This document shows positions 7,767 through 16,728 of a DNA stretch of 32,177 nucleotides, in pieces (within the stretch, counting starts at the first letter, position 1; each line of letters begins with the position of its first letter). The notes beneath the pieces were generated by a model, which had not been told where the DNA came from, made no database searches, and saw only the letters and a list, made by a program, of their open reading frames with translations. Source of the stretch: Roseiflexaceae bacterium (lineage in GTDB: Bacteria > Chloroflexota > Chloroflexia > Chloroflexales > Roseiflexaceae); the NCBI GenBank assembly GCA_947474225.1, contig CANJHS010000031.1:1-32177 (forward strand), read 5' to 3'. The translations under genes and the position numbers were made by a program.

Positions 7767-8762
7767 TTGGAATTATTGCAAACGATCAAAAAACGCATGG
7801 CATTGGTGTTCCCCGGTCAAGGTTCACAATATGTGGGCATGGGGCATCTGCTGTACAACGTGTCGCCCGCGGCACGGCGTATATTTGATCGCGCAAACGA
7901 AGTCCTCGGTTTTTCTTTGACGACCCTCTGCTTCGAAGGCCCGCAGGCCGATTTGGATGACACCTACAACGCCCAGCCAGCCATTTTGACCGTGAGTATT
8001 GCCTGTCTCGAAGCGCTCCGTGAGCGTTTGAGCCCGCTTGGTATCAACGTTTCTCCTGCCATGGTCGCCGGTCACAGCCTCGGTGAATTCACCGCGATGG
8101 TCGCCGCCGGGTCATTGCAGTTCGACGAAGCCTTGTTGTTGGTGCGCGAACGCGGTCGCTTGATGGCCGAAAGTGCGCTGACCCGTCCTGGTGGCATGGC
8201 TGCCGTGATTGGCCTCGACGAGACGCAATTGCGCGCCGTCGTCGACGAAGCCCAGTCCTACGGTGTGGTCACGATGGCCAATGCAAATTCGCCGGGACAA
8301 ACCGTATTGTCTGGCGAAGTCGCTGCGCTGACGCGCGCCATGGAGCTCGCCAAGGAGCGCGGTGCCAAGTTGGTCCAACGCCTCGCGGTGTCGATTGCTT
8401 CGCACTCGCCACTGATGCAGTCGGCCTCGTTGCGCTTTACCGAATTTTCGAACCAGATTGCGATGGTGACCCCGTCGGTCCCATTGATTGCCAATATCAG
8501 CGCCTCGATGTTGCACACCGTCGAAGAACTGCGTACCGAAATCAACGGGCAGTTGACGCGGCCAGTGCAATGGACCGGCAGTGTCCAGATGATGATCGAG
8601 CACGGCGTTGATACCTTCATCGAGCTCGGCCCCAAGCAAGTGTTGACTGGCCTCATCAAGCGTATCAACGCGCAGGTGCAGACGCTCAGCTTGTCGGATG
8701 TCGAAATCGTCAAGATCCTCTACGGCACCGACAGCGAACTCCCCGCTCCAGCGACGAGCTAA
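7767..8762 (+). CDS. fabD: Malonyl-CoA:acyl carrier protein transacylase
   Basis: 331 aa with the chosen start. It moves malonyl from CoA to ACP, supplying extender units for fatty acid synthesis in the cytoplasm. Seen: ALVFPGQGSQYVGMG, AGHSLGEF with the nucleophile Ser104, NANSPGQTVLSG, and SIASHSPLMQ with the catalytic His213; FIELGPKQVLTGLIKR closes the domain. Start choice: the TTG at 7767 has GAGGAG seven bases upstream; the later ATG at 7797 has none, and the TTG at the far end of the frame (7731) has none either. fabF follows after 18 bp. The usual fabG and acpP between them are absent. Confidence 0.94.
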   Translation: MELLQTIKKRMALVFPGQGSQYVGMGHLLYNVSPAARRIFDRANEVLGFSLTTLCFEGPQADLDDTYNAQPAILTVSIACLEALRERLSPLGINVSPAMVAGHSLGEFTAMVAAGSLQFDEALLLVRERGRLMAESALTRPGGMAAVIGLDETQLRAVVDEAQSYGVVTMANANSPGQTVLSGEVAALTRAMELAKERGAKLVQRLAVSIASHSPLMQSASLRFTEFSNQIAMVTPSVPLIANISASMLHTVEELRTEINGQLTRPVQWTGSVQMMIEHGVDTFIELGPKQVLTGLIKRINAQVQTLSLSDVEIVKILYGTDSELPAPATS

Positions 8763-8780
8763 TCCGAAAGGTCCCACCCA

Positions 8781-10019
8781 ATGCGACGTGTGGTTATCAC
8801 CGGTGTCGGCGCAGTGACGCCACTCGGTAACGATATGGAATCGACCTGGAAGGCACTCATCGCCGGTCAGAGCGGCGTCAAACCGCTCACCAAATTCGAT
8901 GGCAGCGACTACGCCGTGCGCATTGCCGGCGAAGTACGTGATTTCGTTCTCGATCCTGCGGTGGATGCCCGCGAAGCACGCCGTGCCTCGCAGTACGTCC
9001 GCTATGCGCTCAACGCCTCGCTCGAGGCACTACGCAGCGCCCAGCTCGACCCCCAGACGATGGACCGTGAGCGCCTCGGCGTCATCTACGGCACCGGCGC
9101 AGGTGGAGTCGACCTGATTGGCGACAACGTGACAACCCTCAACGAAAAAGGAACGCGCCGTGTGGCGCCGACCCTGATTGCAAATATGATCGATGACGCC
9201 GCATCTGGCTACATCGCCATCCAGACCGGTGCACTCGGGCCAAACATGGCAATCGTGGCTGCCTGCTCGACCGGCGGGCATAACATCGGCGAAGCCTACG
9301 AGACCATCAAACGCGACGACGCAGACGTGATCATCGCCGGCGGCGCCGAGGCACCTATCGTGCCGGTCGTCATGTCGGCATTCACCAACATGCGCGGTTT
9401 GGCCGGCGACAACGAGAACCCCGCCGCTGCCTGCAAGCCCTTCGACATCCGTCGTGACGGTTTTGTGTTATCCGAAGGCGCCGGTGCGGTCATCCTCGAA
9501 GAGCTCGAGCACGCTCTCCGTCGCGGTGCCACCATCATCGCCGAGGTGGTCGGCTACGGCAACAGCAATGACGCCAAAGACATGATTGCAGCTGGTGAAG
9601 ACGGGGCCGGTCCGGCGCGTGCCATGAAAATGGCCATCCGCAAAGCGGGTATCCGTCCTGACCAAATCGACTATATCAATGCCCACGGTACCGGCACGCC
9701 CCTCAACGACATGGCCGAGACCCGTGCCATCAAAACCGTCTGCGGTGACCATGCATACAAACTGGTTGTAAACTCATCCAAATCGATGCTCGGCCATATG
9801 ATGGGTGCCGCTGGTGCGGTCGAACTCATCATCACTGCGTTGAGCATCAAACACGGCATCGTCCACCCGACGATGAATCTCGAACAGGGGGACGAAAATT
9901 GTGATTTGGATTATGTGCCGGGTGTCGCACGTCGCCATGACGTGGCAATCGGGTTGTCGAATTCGATAGGTCTGGGTGGCCATAATTCGGCCATCATCGT
10001 ACGCCGCTACGAGCCCTAA
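8781..10019 (+). CDS. fabF: 3-oxoacyl-[acyl carrier protein] synthase II
   Basis: 412 aa, normal length. It condenses malonyl-ACP with acyl-ACP in fatty acid elongation. The thiolase-fold triad is complete: Cys162 in AACSTGG, His302 in NAHGTGTPLND and His339 in KSMLGHMMGAAG, with Lys334 (SSKSMLGH) and the GLGGHN C-terminal motif. FabF rather than FabB is chosen from the overall motif wording and the pairing with fabD. AAAGG lies about ten bases before the ATG at 8781. The stop TAA (10017-10019) overlaps the stop codon of the convergent gatD; no terminator is seen between them. Confidence 0.95.
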   Translation: MRRVVITGVGAVTPLGNDMESTWKALIAGQSGVKPLTKFDGSDYAVRIAGEVRDFVLDPAVDAREARRASQYVRYALNASLEALRSAQLDPQTMDRERLGVIYGTGAGGVDLIGDNVTTLNEKGTRRVAPTLIANMIDDAASGYIAIQTGALGPNMAIVAACSTGGHNIGEAYETIKRDDADVIIAGGAEAPIVPVVMSAFTNMRGLAGDNENPAAACKPFDIRRDGFVLSEGAGAVILEELEHALRRGATIIAEVVGYGNSNDAKDMIAAGEDGAGPARAMKMAIRKAGIRPDQIDYINAHGTGTPLNDMAETRAIKTVCGDHAYKLVVNSSKSMLGHMMGAAGAVELIITALSIKHGIVHPTMNLEQGDENCDLDYVPGVARRHDVAIGLSNSIGLGGHNSAIIVRRYEP

Positions 10020-10744
10020 CGCACCCGATCCAACATAACACGCTGTGCCACTCCCTCTGCTCGGTCATCGAGCGGGGGGAGTTCTGCATGACCATAGCGG
10101 CGTTCGAGGGCGCGGCTGAGCAAAAAATCTGCAAACAGCGGATTCTTGGGAAGGAACGAACCGTGCATATAGCAGCCAAATGTGTTATGGACCTGTGCAC
10201 CTTCGGTTTTGTCGCTGCCGTTATTGCCCGATCCTGCAATCACGGTGCCGAGTGGCCGCGCCCCTGAGCCGAGGAATGTCTGGCCGCTGTGATTTTCGAA
10301 CCCGATACAACTCCGCTGGGCGATGGGTACATCGACCGTGACCGCAATGTTGCCGATGGAGCGCTGCGTGCCACCTATGGTATGCACATCGAGCGCGCCG
10401 ATGCCTGGCAATGTCTGCCCTGCATGCGTTTTGAAGTAGGTACCCAACAGCTGATAGCCCCCGCAGATGGCCAACATGACCATCCCATCAGCCAGTGCAG
10501 CGCGGAGCTCGCTCCCCTGGCGCACGACGAAATCGTCTGCAATGAGCGCTTGACCGCTGTCTTGGCCGCCACCAAAAAAGCACAAATCGTAACGCGCCCA
10601 GTCCACCGTAGCTCCTGGGTGGATCGCGTCGACGTCGACGTCGATGCCGCGCCAAAGACTGCGCTGGCGGAGCACAATGATATTGCCGCGGTCGCCGTAT
10701 ATATTCATTTGGGCAGGGTAGATGTGAGCAATCCTGAGGTGCAT
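10016..10744 (-). CDS. gatD: Lipid II isoglutaminyl synthase, glutaminase subunit GatD
   Basis: 242 aa, class I glutamine amidotransferase of the cobyric acid synthase-like type. With MurT, GatD amidates the D-Glu of lipid II to D-isoglutamine, taking ammonia from glutamine. Seen: AHIYPAQMNIYGDRGN at the N-terminus, FFGGGQD (56-62), LAICGGYQLLG with nucleophile Cys94, GTQRSIGN with Arg128, and CYMHGSFLPKNP with His194. Cys94 and Arg128 agree in number with the Staphylococcus aureus enzyme. The ATG at 10744 has AAAGGAG five bases upstream, so the frame back to 10777 is not used. murT, normally adjacent, is missing from the window: the upstream side is gene-free to 11191. The C-terminus overlaps the end of fabF. 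Confidence 0.9.
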   Translation of the reverse strand: MHLRIAHIYPAQMNIYGDRGNIIVLRQRSLWRGIDVDVDAIHPGATVDWARYDLCFFGGGQDSGQALIADDFVVRQGSELRAALADGMVMLAICGGYQLLGTYFKTHAGQTLPGIGALDVHTIGGTQRSIGNIAVTVDVPIAQRSCIGFENHSGQTFLGSGARPLGTVIAGSGNNGSDKTEGAQVHNTFGCYMHGSFLPKNPLFADFLLSRALERRYGHAELPPLDDRAEGVAQRVMLDRVR

Positions 10745-10937
10745 GCGTGCTCCTTTGTGAATGAGTGATTCTACCATGTCTCTCAGACGAGATAGATAGC
10801 CTGTGCAACAGAGCGCAAGAGGTATATTTCCTTAGCCCACTGGATGGCGCGTGAGGACATATTTTCTGCTACATTGTGTCGTATTTATCATCAATGGCGT
10901 CGGAGTCACGAATATTACAGTTTGTAATGTTGGCGAG

Positions 10938-11073
10938 TTATCCACAGGATGCACACTACATCATGCCGTAGGTTTGACGCGTTGCAATGCGCAATTGACC
11001 ACAACGCCGGATAGACCACTTATCCACATCATGTGGATAACTTTTGGGCATATGGCAGACAAATGGTGGATAA
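10938..11073. promoter_or_regulatory. DnaA-box cluster in the gatD-sbcD intergenic region (candidate origin)
   Basis: The gene-free stretch 10745-11191 holds three perfect DnaA boxes TTATCCACA: 10938-10946 (+), 11020-11028 (+) and 11032-11040 (-). A fourth with one mismatch (TTATCCACC) is at 11073-11065 (-). The second and third face each other as a perfect 21-bp palindrome (11020-11040). Further left is a near-perfect inverted repeat (AATATTACA / TGTAATGTT, 10911-10931). AT-richer segments flank the boxes at about 10853-10896 and 11145-11185. This is the make-up of a bacterial origin or of a DnaA-controlled or DnaA-titrating site. dnaA, dnaN and other common origin neighbours are absent, so which of these it is cannot be decided here. 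Confidence 0.6.
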
Positions 11074-11191
11074 CTCGTGGAAATCCTGCCTATTCTTCAT
11101 TGTGACGCCATGCTCTGCCAAACACCCAAAAATGCGCAATGAAGAGGCGAAAAAATTGCATGTACAATAAAACAAACGAAAGCGAGAGAGC

Positions 11192-12436
11192 ATGTTGCGT
11201 GTCTTGCATCTGGCTGATTTGCATATCGGGGTAGAAAACTACGGGCACTTCGATGTCAGCACGGGCATGCACACGCGGTTGGCAGATTTCCTCGCGCGCT
11301 TCGACGAAGCCATCACCGTCGGCATCGACGCCAAGGTCGATTTGGTGCTCATCGCCGGCGACATGTTCAAAAACCGCGACCCACAACCCCGCCATCAACG
11401 TGAATTTGCCGTGCGCATCAAGCGCATCGCGGACGCCGGCATCCCCGTGCTGATGCTCATCGGCAATCACGACGTCGCGCCCGGGCGCGATACCGCGAAT
11501 TCGGTGGCGGTCTATGAGGGTCTCGACTATCCCGGTGTGCGTGTTGCGCGCACCGCTGGTATCTTTCGCTACGAAACGCCGCACGGGCCGCTGGCAGTGG
11601 TGGCGGTACCGTGGATCCTGCGAGAGATGCTGTTGAGCAATAACGATGCCCTGCGTACGGCCACCTTGCACGAGCAAGAGCCGATGATTTTGGCAATCAT
11701 AGAGGAATACATCCAGCAGAGCGTCGACACACTCATGGCCGAAGACCCACTCCGCCCGATCATCGTGACCTACCACGGGACGGTCTCAGGTGCCACGACG
11801 GGCATAGAACGAATGCTCACCCTGGGTCGCGAGATTGTCATGCCACCGGCGGCATTGACCCCGGCTGGGGTCGATTATGTGGCGTTGGGGCACGTCCACA
11901 AACACCAAATTCTGCGGGCACTGCCGCCGATTATCTATCCCGGCAGCATTGAACGCATCGACTTTGGCGAAATGGAAGAGTTCAAGGGCTGCGTGCTGGT
12001 GTCATTTGCCCAAAAAACTGCTTCGTGGGAATTTATCCCGCTGGCTGCCCGGCCATTTGTCCGCATCGACGTCGATGTACCAGCCGGCACCGAATACCCG
12101 ACCGAGCGCGTCATTCAGGCTATCGAGCGGCACACGCTCAGCGCTGCGGTGGTGGCAGTGGTGGTGACCATTGACGAGGCAGGGCAGGCGTTGTTCAGCT
12201 ACCCGCTGGTACGGGCTGCGCTGCAAAACGCCGGAGTGGCGCACATTGCCCGCATCGTCTTGGAATCGCCCGAACAAAAGCAGCAGCGGATTACCACCAA
12301 TGAAGAAGCAGGCGACATCCCCGACCCGGTCACGGCGCTCAAACAGTACCTCGAAAAACAACAACACAGCGCGACCGAACTCTCTGCTCTGATCGAACTC
12401 GGGACAGAAATCATAGCGGCACGCGACGACGCGTGA
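11192..12436 (+). CDS. sbcD: SbcD/Mre11-family DNA exonuclease subunit
   Basis: 414 aa calcineurin-like phosphoesterase of the SbcD/Mre11 group, which with the SbcC/Rad50 ATPase processes DNA ends and hairpins using Mn2+. The metal and catalytic motifs are complete: LADLHIG (Asp9, His11), IAGDMF (Asp57), IGNHD (Asn92, His93), TYHG (His195) and GHVH (His234, His236). A capping region and a Glu-rich C-terminal helix follow. The ATG at 11192 has GAGAG three to four bases upstream. The next gene starts 16 bp after the stop and is unrelated; sbcC is not in the window. TACAAT at 11163-11168 could be its -10 element, without a convincing -35. Confidence 0.88.
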   Translation: MLRVLHLADLHIGVENYGHFDVSTGMHTRLADFLARFDEAITVGIDAKVDLVLIAGDMFKNRDPQPRHQREFAVRIKRIADAGIPVLMLIGNHDVAPGRDTANSVAVYEGLDYPGVRVARTAGIFRYETPHGPLAVVAVPWILREMLLSNNDALRTATLHEQEPMILAIIEEYIQQSVDTLMAEDPLRPIIVTYHGTVSGATTGIERMLTLGREIVMPPAALTPAGVDYVALGHVHKHQILRALPPIIYPGSIERIDFGEMEEFKGCVLVSFAQKTASWEFIPLAARPFVRIDVDVPAGTEYPTERVIQAIERHTLSAAVVAVVVTIDEAGQALFSYPLVRAALQNAGVAHIARIVLESPEQKQQRITTNEEAGDIPDPVTALKQYLEKQQHSATELSALIELGTEIIAARDDA

Positions 12437-12452
12437 CACGAGAGGTAATCGC

Positions 12453-14954
12453 ATGAAGGCAGTCGTTATGGCCGGAGGAGAAGGGTCGCGATTGCGACCG
12501 CTGACCCTTCATCGCCCCAAACCGATGGTTCCTCTGGTCGACCGACCAGTGATGGGCCACGTTATCGAATTGCTCAAACGCCACCAGATTACCGATATCA
12601 TCATCACCGTGCAGTACATGGCCAGCGTCATCCAAGACCACTTCAGTGATGGATCGGCGTTCGGTGTCAACATCACGTATTCAGTCGAAGACCGGCCGCT
12701 GGGCACCGCCGGCAGCGTCAAACAGGCAGAGGCATTGTTGACCGAGCCCTTTATGGTGTTGTCGGGTGACGCAGTGACCGACATCGATTTGTCGGCCGTG
12801 ATTGCGCGCCATAGGAGTGGTCCGGGTTTGGCGACGATGACACTGACGCGCGTACCCAATCCACTCGAATACGGCGTGGCAATCTGCGATGACTTTGGGT
12901 ATGTGACAGAATTAGTCGAAAAGCCGAGCTGGGGCGAAGTTTTCTCCGATACGGTCAACACCGGCATCTATATTTTCGAACCTGAAGTGCTCAAATACAT
13001 CGAAGCAGATCAGGTGGTCGATTGGGCCAAAGACGTCTTTCCGCGGATACGCGCTGACCAACACGGCATCAAGGGTTGTGTCGTCGAGGGGTATTGGACC
13101 GATGTCGGTACCATCGAAGAATACGTCCGGGCCACCCGCGATTACCTCGAAGGGCGCGTCAATCTGCCGCGTGTCGGTCATTGTATCCGTGGTGAAGTCT
13201 GGGCAGACGGCGCGGTCGAAATAGCGCCGGACGCCGTGTTGGTGGGCGACATCTTTCTGGGGCTGGGAGCGAAAATCAAAAGCGGGGCGCACATCATCGG
13301 GCCGACGGTCATCCGCGACTATTCCATCATCGACAGTGGCGCCGTGATTGACCGCAGCATCATCTGGCGCAATTCATACATCGGCGAACGGGCCGAATTG
13401 CGTGGGGCAGTGGTATTGCGCCAGTGCAACATCAAAAACCGGGCGCTTTTGGCCGAAGGAGTCGTCGTCGGCGACCAGACCATGATTAATGCCGGCGCCG
13501 TCATCGGCACCAACGTCAAAATCTGGCCCGCCAAAGAAGTCGACGAGAGCGCCACGGTCACGAGTAGCATCATCTGGGGTTCGCAGGGCAGGCGCGTCTT
13601 GTTTGGGACGCAAGGCATCACCGGACTGGTCAACATCGATTTGACACCCGAATGGTGTGCCCGCATTGGAGCTGCAATCGGCGCCGCGCTACCGCTCGGG
13701 GCAACCGTAACCGCCAATCGCGATGCACACCACACCGCCCGCATGCTCAAACGTGCCTTAATGGCGGGGTTGCCTTCTGCGGGGGTCAACGTCATCGAAC
13801 TTCATAGCCTGCCGTTGCCGGTGGCGCGCTACATTACCCACGCCACGGGGTCGCAGGGTGGTATTCATGTACAAACTGCGTCGCATGACGACCGCGTAGT
13901 AGAGATTCGGATCCTCGACAAAAATGGCCTCGACATCGACACCAATACCGAACGGCGCATCGAAGGAATCTTCTTTCGCGAGGATTATCGGCGCGCCTAC
14001 TACAACGAAATAGGCCGCATCACCGACGTCGTTAGCGCTGCCGACACCTACAGCACTGCATTCCTCAAGGCACTCCGTGCCGATGTTTTTGCAGATAATC
14101 GTACATTCCAGGTCGCGGTCGACTATGACCACGCCAGTAGCTCGACGATTTTGCCCGGGATTATGCGCAAATTGGGTGTCCGTTCGGTCGAGCTGAATGC
14201 CAATCTCGATGATGTCAATGCCATTGTTCAGCTCGAGAACAATGCTGATAACCTCGCGCGTTTGGCGCGCGTCACGCCGGTATTGGGCGCAGACATGGGC
14301 GTGCGCATCGAGGCCAATGGCGAACGCATCTCGCTTATCGACGGCACGGGTCGTCACATCCCACCAATGCTGGCACTCGCAGTATTGGTCGATTTGTCGT
14401 TTGCGGCCGAGGGAGGTGGCGTGGTGGCAGTCCCGGTGACCGCACCGCGTGTCTTCGAAGCAATTGCCGCTCGCCGCGGCGGTGCCGTTGTGCGCACCAA
14501 GGGGACGTTGGCTGCGTTGATGCAACTCGCCGCCAAACGGCGTGATGTCTTGCTGTTGGGTGACGGCGCCGGGGCACTTATCTTCCCGCGCTTTTATCCG
14601 GTCGCCGACGGCCTGTTCACCATCGCCAAAGTCATCGAGCTCTTGCTGTCACAGCAGACACGCCTGCAGGACGCTGTTGATTCCATTCCGGCATTCTCGA
14701 TAGCCCATCAGCGGGTCAGTTGTCGTTGGGACAAAAAAGGCAGCGTCATGCGACGCATGAGCGAGCTCTATCCCGAGCGGCGGCAACAGACCAGTGATGG
14801 CCTGCGCATCGAAAGTGGCGACGGCTGGGTGCTGCTCAGCCCCGCGAGCGACGGTCCATACATCAGCGTAAACGCCGAAGGTAACAGTGATGCCCACGCG
14901 CAGACACTGTTGGCACAGTATGCTGCGTTGATCGGCAGCTTGCAGGACGAGTAG
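12453..14954 (+). CDS. Sugar-1-phosphate nucleotidyltransferase fused to phosphohexomutase-like domain
   Basis: 833 aa. Residues 1-235 are a nucleotidyltransferase ([12 protein letters not shown] at 7-18, Lys23 in [14 protein letters not shown] at 104-112, VEKP at 155-158, DVGT at 217-220) of the mannose-1-phosphate guanylyltransferase/glucose-1-phosphate type. About 255-375 form left-handed beta-helix hexapeptide repeats. From about 385 the protein follows the phosphoglucomutase/phosphomannomutase fold, with the phosphoserine motif TASH (Ser477). Other mutase loops are altered: the metal loop DGDxDR reads ADMGVR, the sugar loop GExSGH reads GDGAGA, and the phosphate loop RPSGTEP reads SPASDGP. 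The first half is probably active and makes GDP-mannose or another NDP-sugar; mutase activity is doubtful. GAGAGG lies about eight bases before the ATG. It follows sbcD by 16 bp and ends at a terminator. Confidence 0.87.
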   Translation: MKAVVMAGGEGSRLRPLTLHRPKPMVPLVDRPVMGHVIELLKRHQITDIIITVQYMASVIQDHFSDGSAFGVNITYSVEDRPLGTAGSVKQAEALLTEPFMVLSGDAVTDIDLSAVIARHRSGPGLATMTLTRVPNPLEYGVAICDDFGYVTELVEKPSWGEVFSDTVNTGIYIFEPEVLKYIEADQVVDWAKDVFPRIRADQHGIKGCVVEGYWTDVGTIEEYVRATRDYLEGRVNLPRVGHCIRGEVWADGAVEIAPDAVLVGDIFLGLGAKIKSGAHIIGPTVIRDYSIIDSGAVIDRSIIWRNSYIGERAELRGAVVLRQCNIKNRALLAEGVVVGDQTMINAGAVIGTNVKIWPAKEVDESATVTSSIIWGSQGRRVLFGTQGITGLVNIDLTPEWCARIGAAIGAALPLGATVTANRDAHHTARMLKRALMAGLPSAGVNVIELHSLPLPVARYITHATGSQGGIHVQTASHDDRVVEIRILDKNGLDIDTNTERRIEGIFFREDYRRAYYNEIGRITDVVSAADTYSTAFLKALRADVFADNRTFQVAVDYDHASSSTILPGIMRKLGVRSVELNANLDDVNAIVQLENNADNLARLARVTPVLGADMGVRIEANGERISLIDGTGRHIPPMLALAVLVDLSFAAEGGGVVAVPVTAPRVFEAIAARRGGAVVRTKGTLAALMQLAAKRRDVLLLGDGAGALIFPRFYPVADGLFTIAKVIELLLSQQTRLQDAVDSIPAFSIAHQRVSCRWDKKGSVMRRMSELYPERRQQTSDGLRIESGDGWVLLSPASDGPYISVNAEGNSDAHAQTLLAQYAALIGSLQDE

Positions 14955-14983
14955 GGGCGCTTTTTGGATGCGAAAACGTGTAG

Positions 14984-15018
14984 GCGCAGGCTGCGTTCAG
15001 CGGCCTGCGCTTCCTTGT
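14984..15018 (+). terminator. Rho-independent terminator after the nucleotidyltransferase fusion
   Basis: An 11-bp stem with one G-T pair (14984-14994 with 15000-15010, loop GTTCA) is followed by TTCCTTGT. It lies 29 bases after the stop at 14954 and directly before the end of the convergent cdd; it might also stop transcripts from that side. Confidence 0.75.
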
Positions 15019-15020
15019 TA

Positions 15021-15446
15021 TTAGTGGCCGGGTTTTGCAGACGCCATCGGCAAATCGTTGGGATCAAACGCACCCGGCAGGAGAGCGGCGAGTGATGTCT
15101 CGACCCACGCGCCGGCGGTATTCGCCAAGAAAATAATCGCACGCGGGCACAGCTCGGCCATGACCTGGCGACAGCCACCACAGGGACTGACCGGTCCAGG
15201 GGTATCGGCGATGACCGCAAGGGCGATGATGGTCCGTGCACCCTGCGCATAGGCGTTGTGCAACGCGACACGTTCGGCACACATGGTGCTGGGGTAGGCG
15301 GCGTTTTCGATATTGCAACCCGAGATGATGATGCCTTCGGCGGTCAAAACAGCTGCACCGACATGAAAACGCGAATACGGTGCATATGCCTTGTCGCGGG
15401 CAACTCGGGCAGCGGCGATGAGGTTGTCACGATTGATGGATGTCAT
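15021..15446 (-). CDS. cdd: Cytidine deaminase
   Basis: 141 aa, the short homotetrameric type. It deaminates cytidine and deoxycytidine to uridine and deoxyuridine (pyrimidine salvage, cytoplasm). The zinc site is complete: CNIENAAYPSTMCAERVA with Cys56 and the proton-shuttling Glu58, and PCGGCRQV with Cys89 and Cys92; YAPYSRFHVGAA (21-32) is the N-terminal family signature. The ATG at 15446 has AGGGAG five bases upstream. The start lies inside the end of the corC-like gene (20-bp overlap), so it is translated from the same message. It is the last gene of the tRNA-Gln/glmU/prs unit. Confidence 0.95.
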   Translation of the reverse strand: MTSINRDNLIAAARVARDKAYAPYSRFHVGAAVLTAEGIIISGCNIENAAYPSTMCAERVALHNAYAQGARTIIALAVIADTPGPVSPCGGCRQVMAELCPRAIIFLANTAGAWVETSLAALLPGAFDPNDLPMASAKPGH

Positions 15447-16707
15447 GATGTCTCCCTATCGTTGCCGGGTAGGTAATCCGGATACGGCTGGTGCGAATGC
15501 CTTCGATTGCCACCACGGTCAGCACGACGCCGCTGCTGTGTGTGATGACATCGTTGATTTGACTCATGCGGCCGAGTTGTTCGGTCACATAGCCGCCGAT
15601 GCGATCGGATGTGTCGGAGTGCAGGTGCAAGCCCGTCAGGTCATTGACGTCGTCGAGTAGCAATCGTGCTTCGACGGTGACGTCGCCCGGGCCGTTCCAG
15701 ACGACATCGGGGATGGTGGTACGGTCGAATTCATCGTTGATATCCCCAACGATTTCTTCGAGGATGTCCTCGAGGGTGACAATGCCGGTGGTAGCGCCGT
15801 ATTCGTCGACGATGACGGCGAAGTGGACGCGTTTGGTTTGCATGTTTTTGAGGAGGATGTCGATTTTGACCATCTCGGGCACATAGTATGGCGTGCGCAT
15901 GAGGTCTTTGATAGCCGGATTGCTTTGCCCATAGCGGATGCTGGTGAGCAGATCTTTCGCATAGAGCACACCGACGATCCGGTCGCTCGACTCCCAGATT
16001 ACGGGGATACGAGAATGTCCGTAGCTGGTGATAATCGTGAGTGCATCTTGGAGATTCGCTGCAGCATTGATGGTGATGACGTCGACACGCGGAATCATAA
16101 TCTCGCGCACGACGGTGTCGCCGAAGGTCATGATGTCGCGGATCATCTCGCGCTCGTTGGGCTCGATGATACCTTCTTCTTCGCCGACATTGACAATGGT
16201 CAACAACTCTTCTTCGGTGACCATCGGCGCAAGCTCGTCGCTATTCGCCCCTGCAAAGACCCGCCGAGCGGTGTAGTCGATGAGGAAAATCAGCGGTTGC
16301 AGCAATGTCGTCACCACCCAAAATGGGGTTGCGATGAATTGGGCAGTGGCCGCAGGATTGCGTACTGCGACGGCTTTGGGGAGTGCTTCGCCCAAAATAA
16401 TCACCACCAACGCCAACGCCGACACCACGCCGAATTCGACGAGGCCGGGTTGGTCACGGATGAGATCAAAGGTCAACGCGGTGATGCTGATGAGGGCCAG
16501 GGTATTGAGAAGGAACAACGCGACTTTGAAGCGATACGCGTCGTTGATGAGGGACTGGACCATGCTGGCGCGCGAGGCACGCTGCAGCGCATTCAATTGA
16601 CGACGCGATATAACCGTCAACGATGCTTCGGCTGCAGCAGCCAGGGCGATACATACAAATGCAAGTAAGATCCCGAGCCAATGAAGCGGGACGTACAGAA
16701 CGGACAC
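15427..16707 (-). CDS. CorC/HlyC-family membrane protein (CNNM-type DUF21, CBS pair, CorC domain)
   Basis: 426 aa. Order: a DUF21/CNNM transmembrane part with about four helices (8-28, 60-82, 92-112, 126-148); a pair of CBS domains (about 203-325; MIPRVDVITI, HSRIPV, GVLYAKDLL, HFAVIVDEYGATTGIVTLEDILEEIVGDI); and a CorC_HlyC domain (about 338-415; RLLLDDVNDLTGL). Relatives are implicated in magnesium or cobalt efflux or homeostasis, with CBS domains sensing adenine nucleotides. The 'hemolysin' label is historical. GTG start at 16707 with AAGGA seven bases upstream and 21 bp after the prs stop; the 3' end overlaps cdd by 20 bp. Confidence 0.9.
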   Translation of the reverse strand: MSVLYVPLHWLGILLAFVCIALAAAAEASLTVISRRQLNALQRASRASMVQSLINDAYRFKVALFLLNTLALISITALTFDLIRDQPGLVEFGVVSALALVVIILGEALPKAVAVRNPAATAQFIATPFWVVTTLLQPLIFLIDYTARRVFAGANSDELAPMVTEEELLTIVNVGEEEGIIEPNEREMIRDIMTFGDTVVREIMIPRVDVITINAAANLQDALTIITSYGHSRIPVIWESSDRIVGVLYAKDLLTSIRYGQSNPAIKDLMRTPYYVPEMVKIDILLKNMQTKRVHFAVIVDEYGATTGIVTLEDILEEIVGDINDEFDRTTIPDVVWNGPGDVTVEARLLLDDVNDLTGLHLHSDTSDRIGGYVTEQLGRMSQINDVITHSSGVVLTVVAIEGIRTSRIRITYPATIGRHHDIHQS

Positions 16708-16728
16708 GGCGATCCTTCTAGCGACTGG

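Noticed and set aside
10851..11105. 84-codon GTG ORF in the DnaA-box region
   Set aside because: No ribosome site, odd composition, and it runs through the DnaA palindrome.
11163..11168. Firm promoter call for sbcD
   Set aside because: TACAAT is a fair -10, but no -35 lies at 16-19 bases, so it was only mentioned under sbcD.
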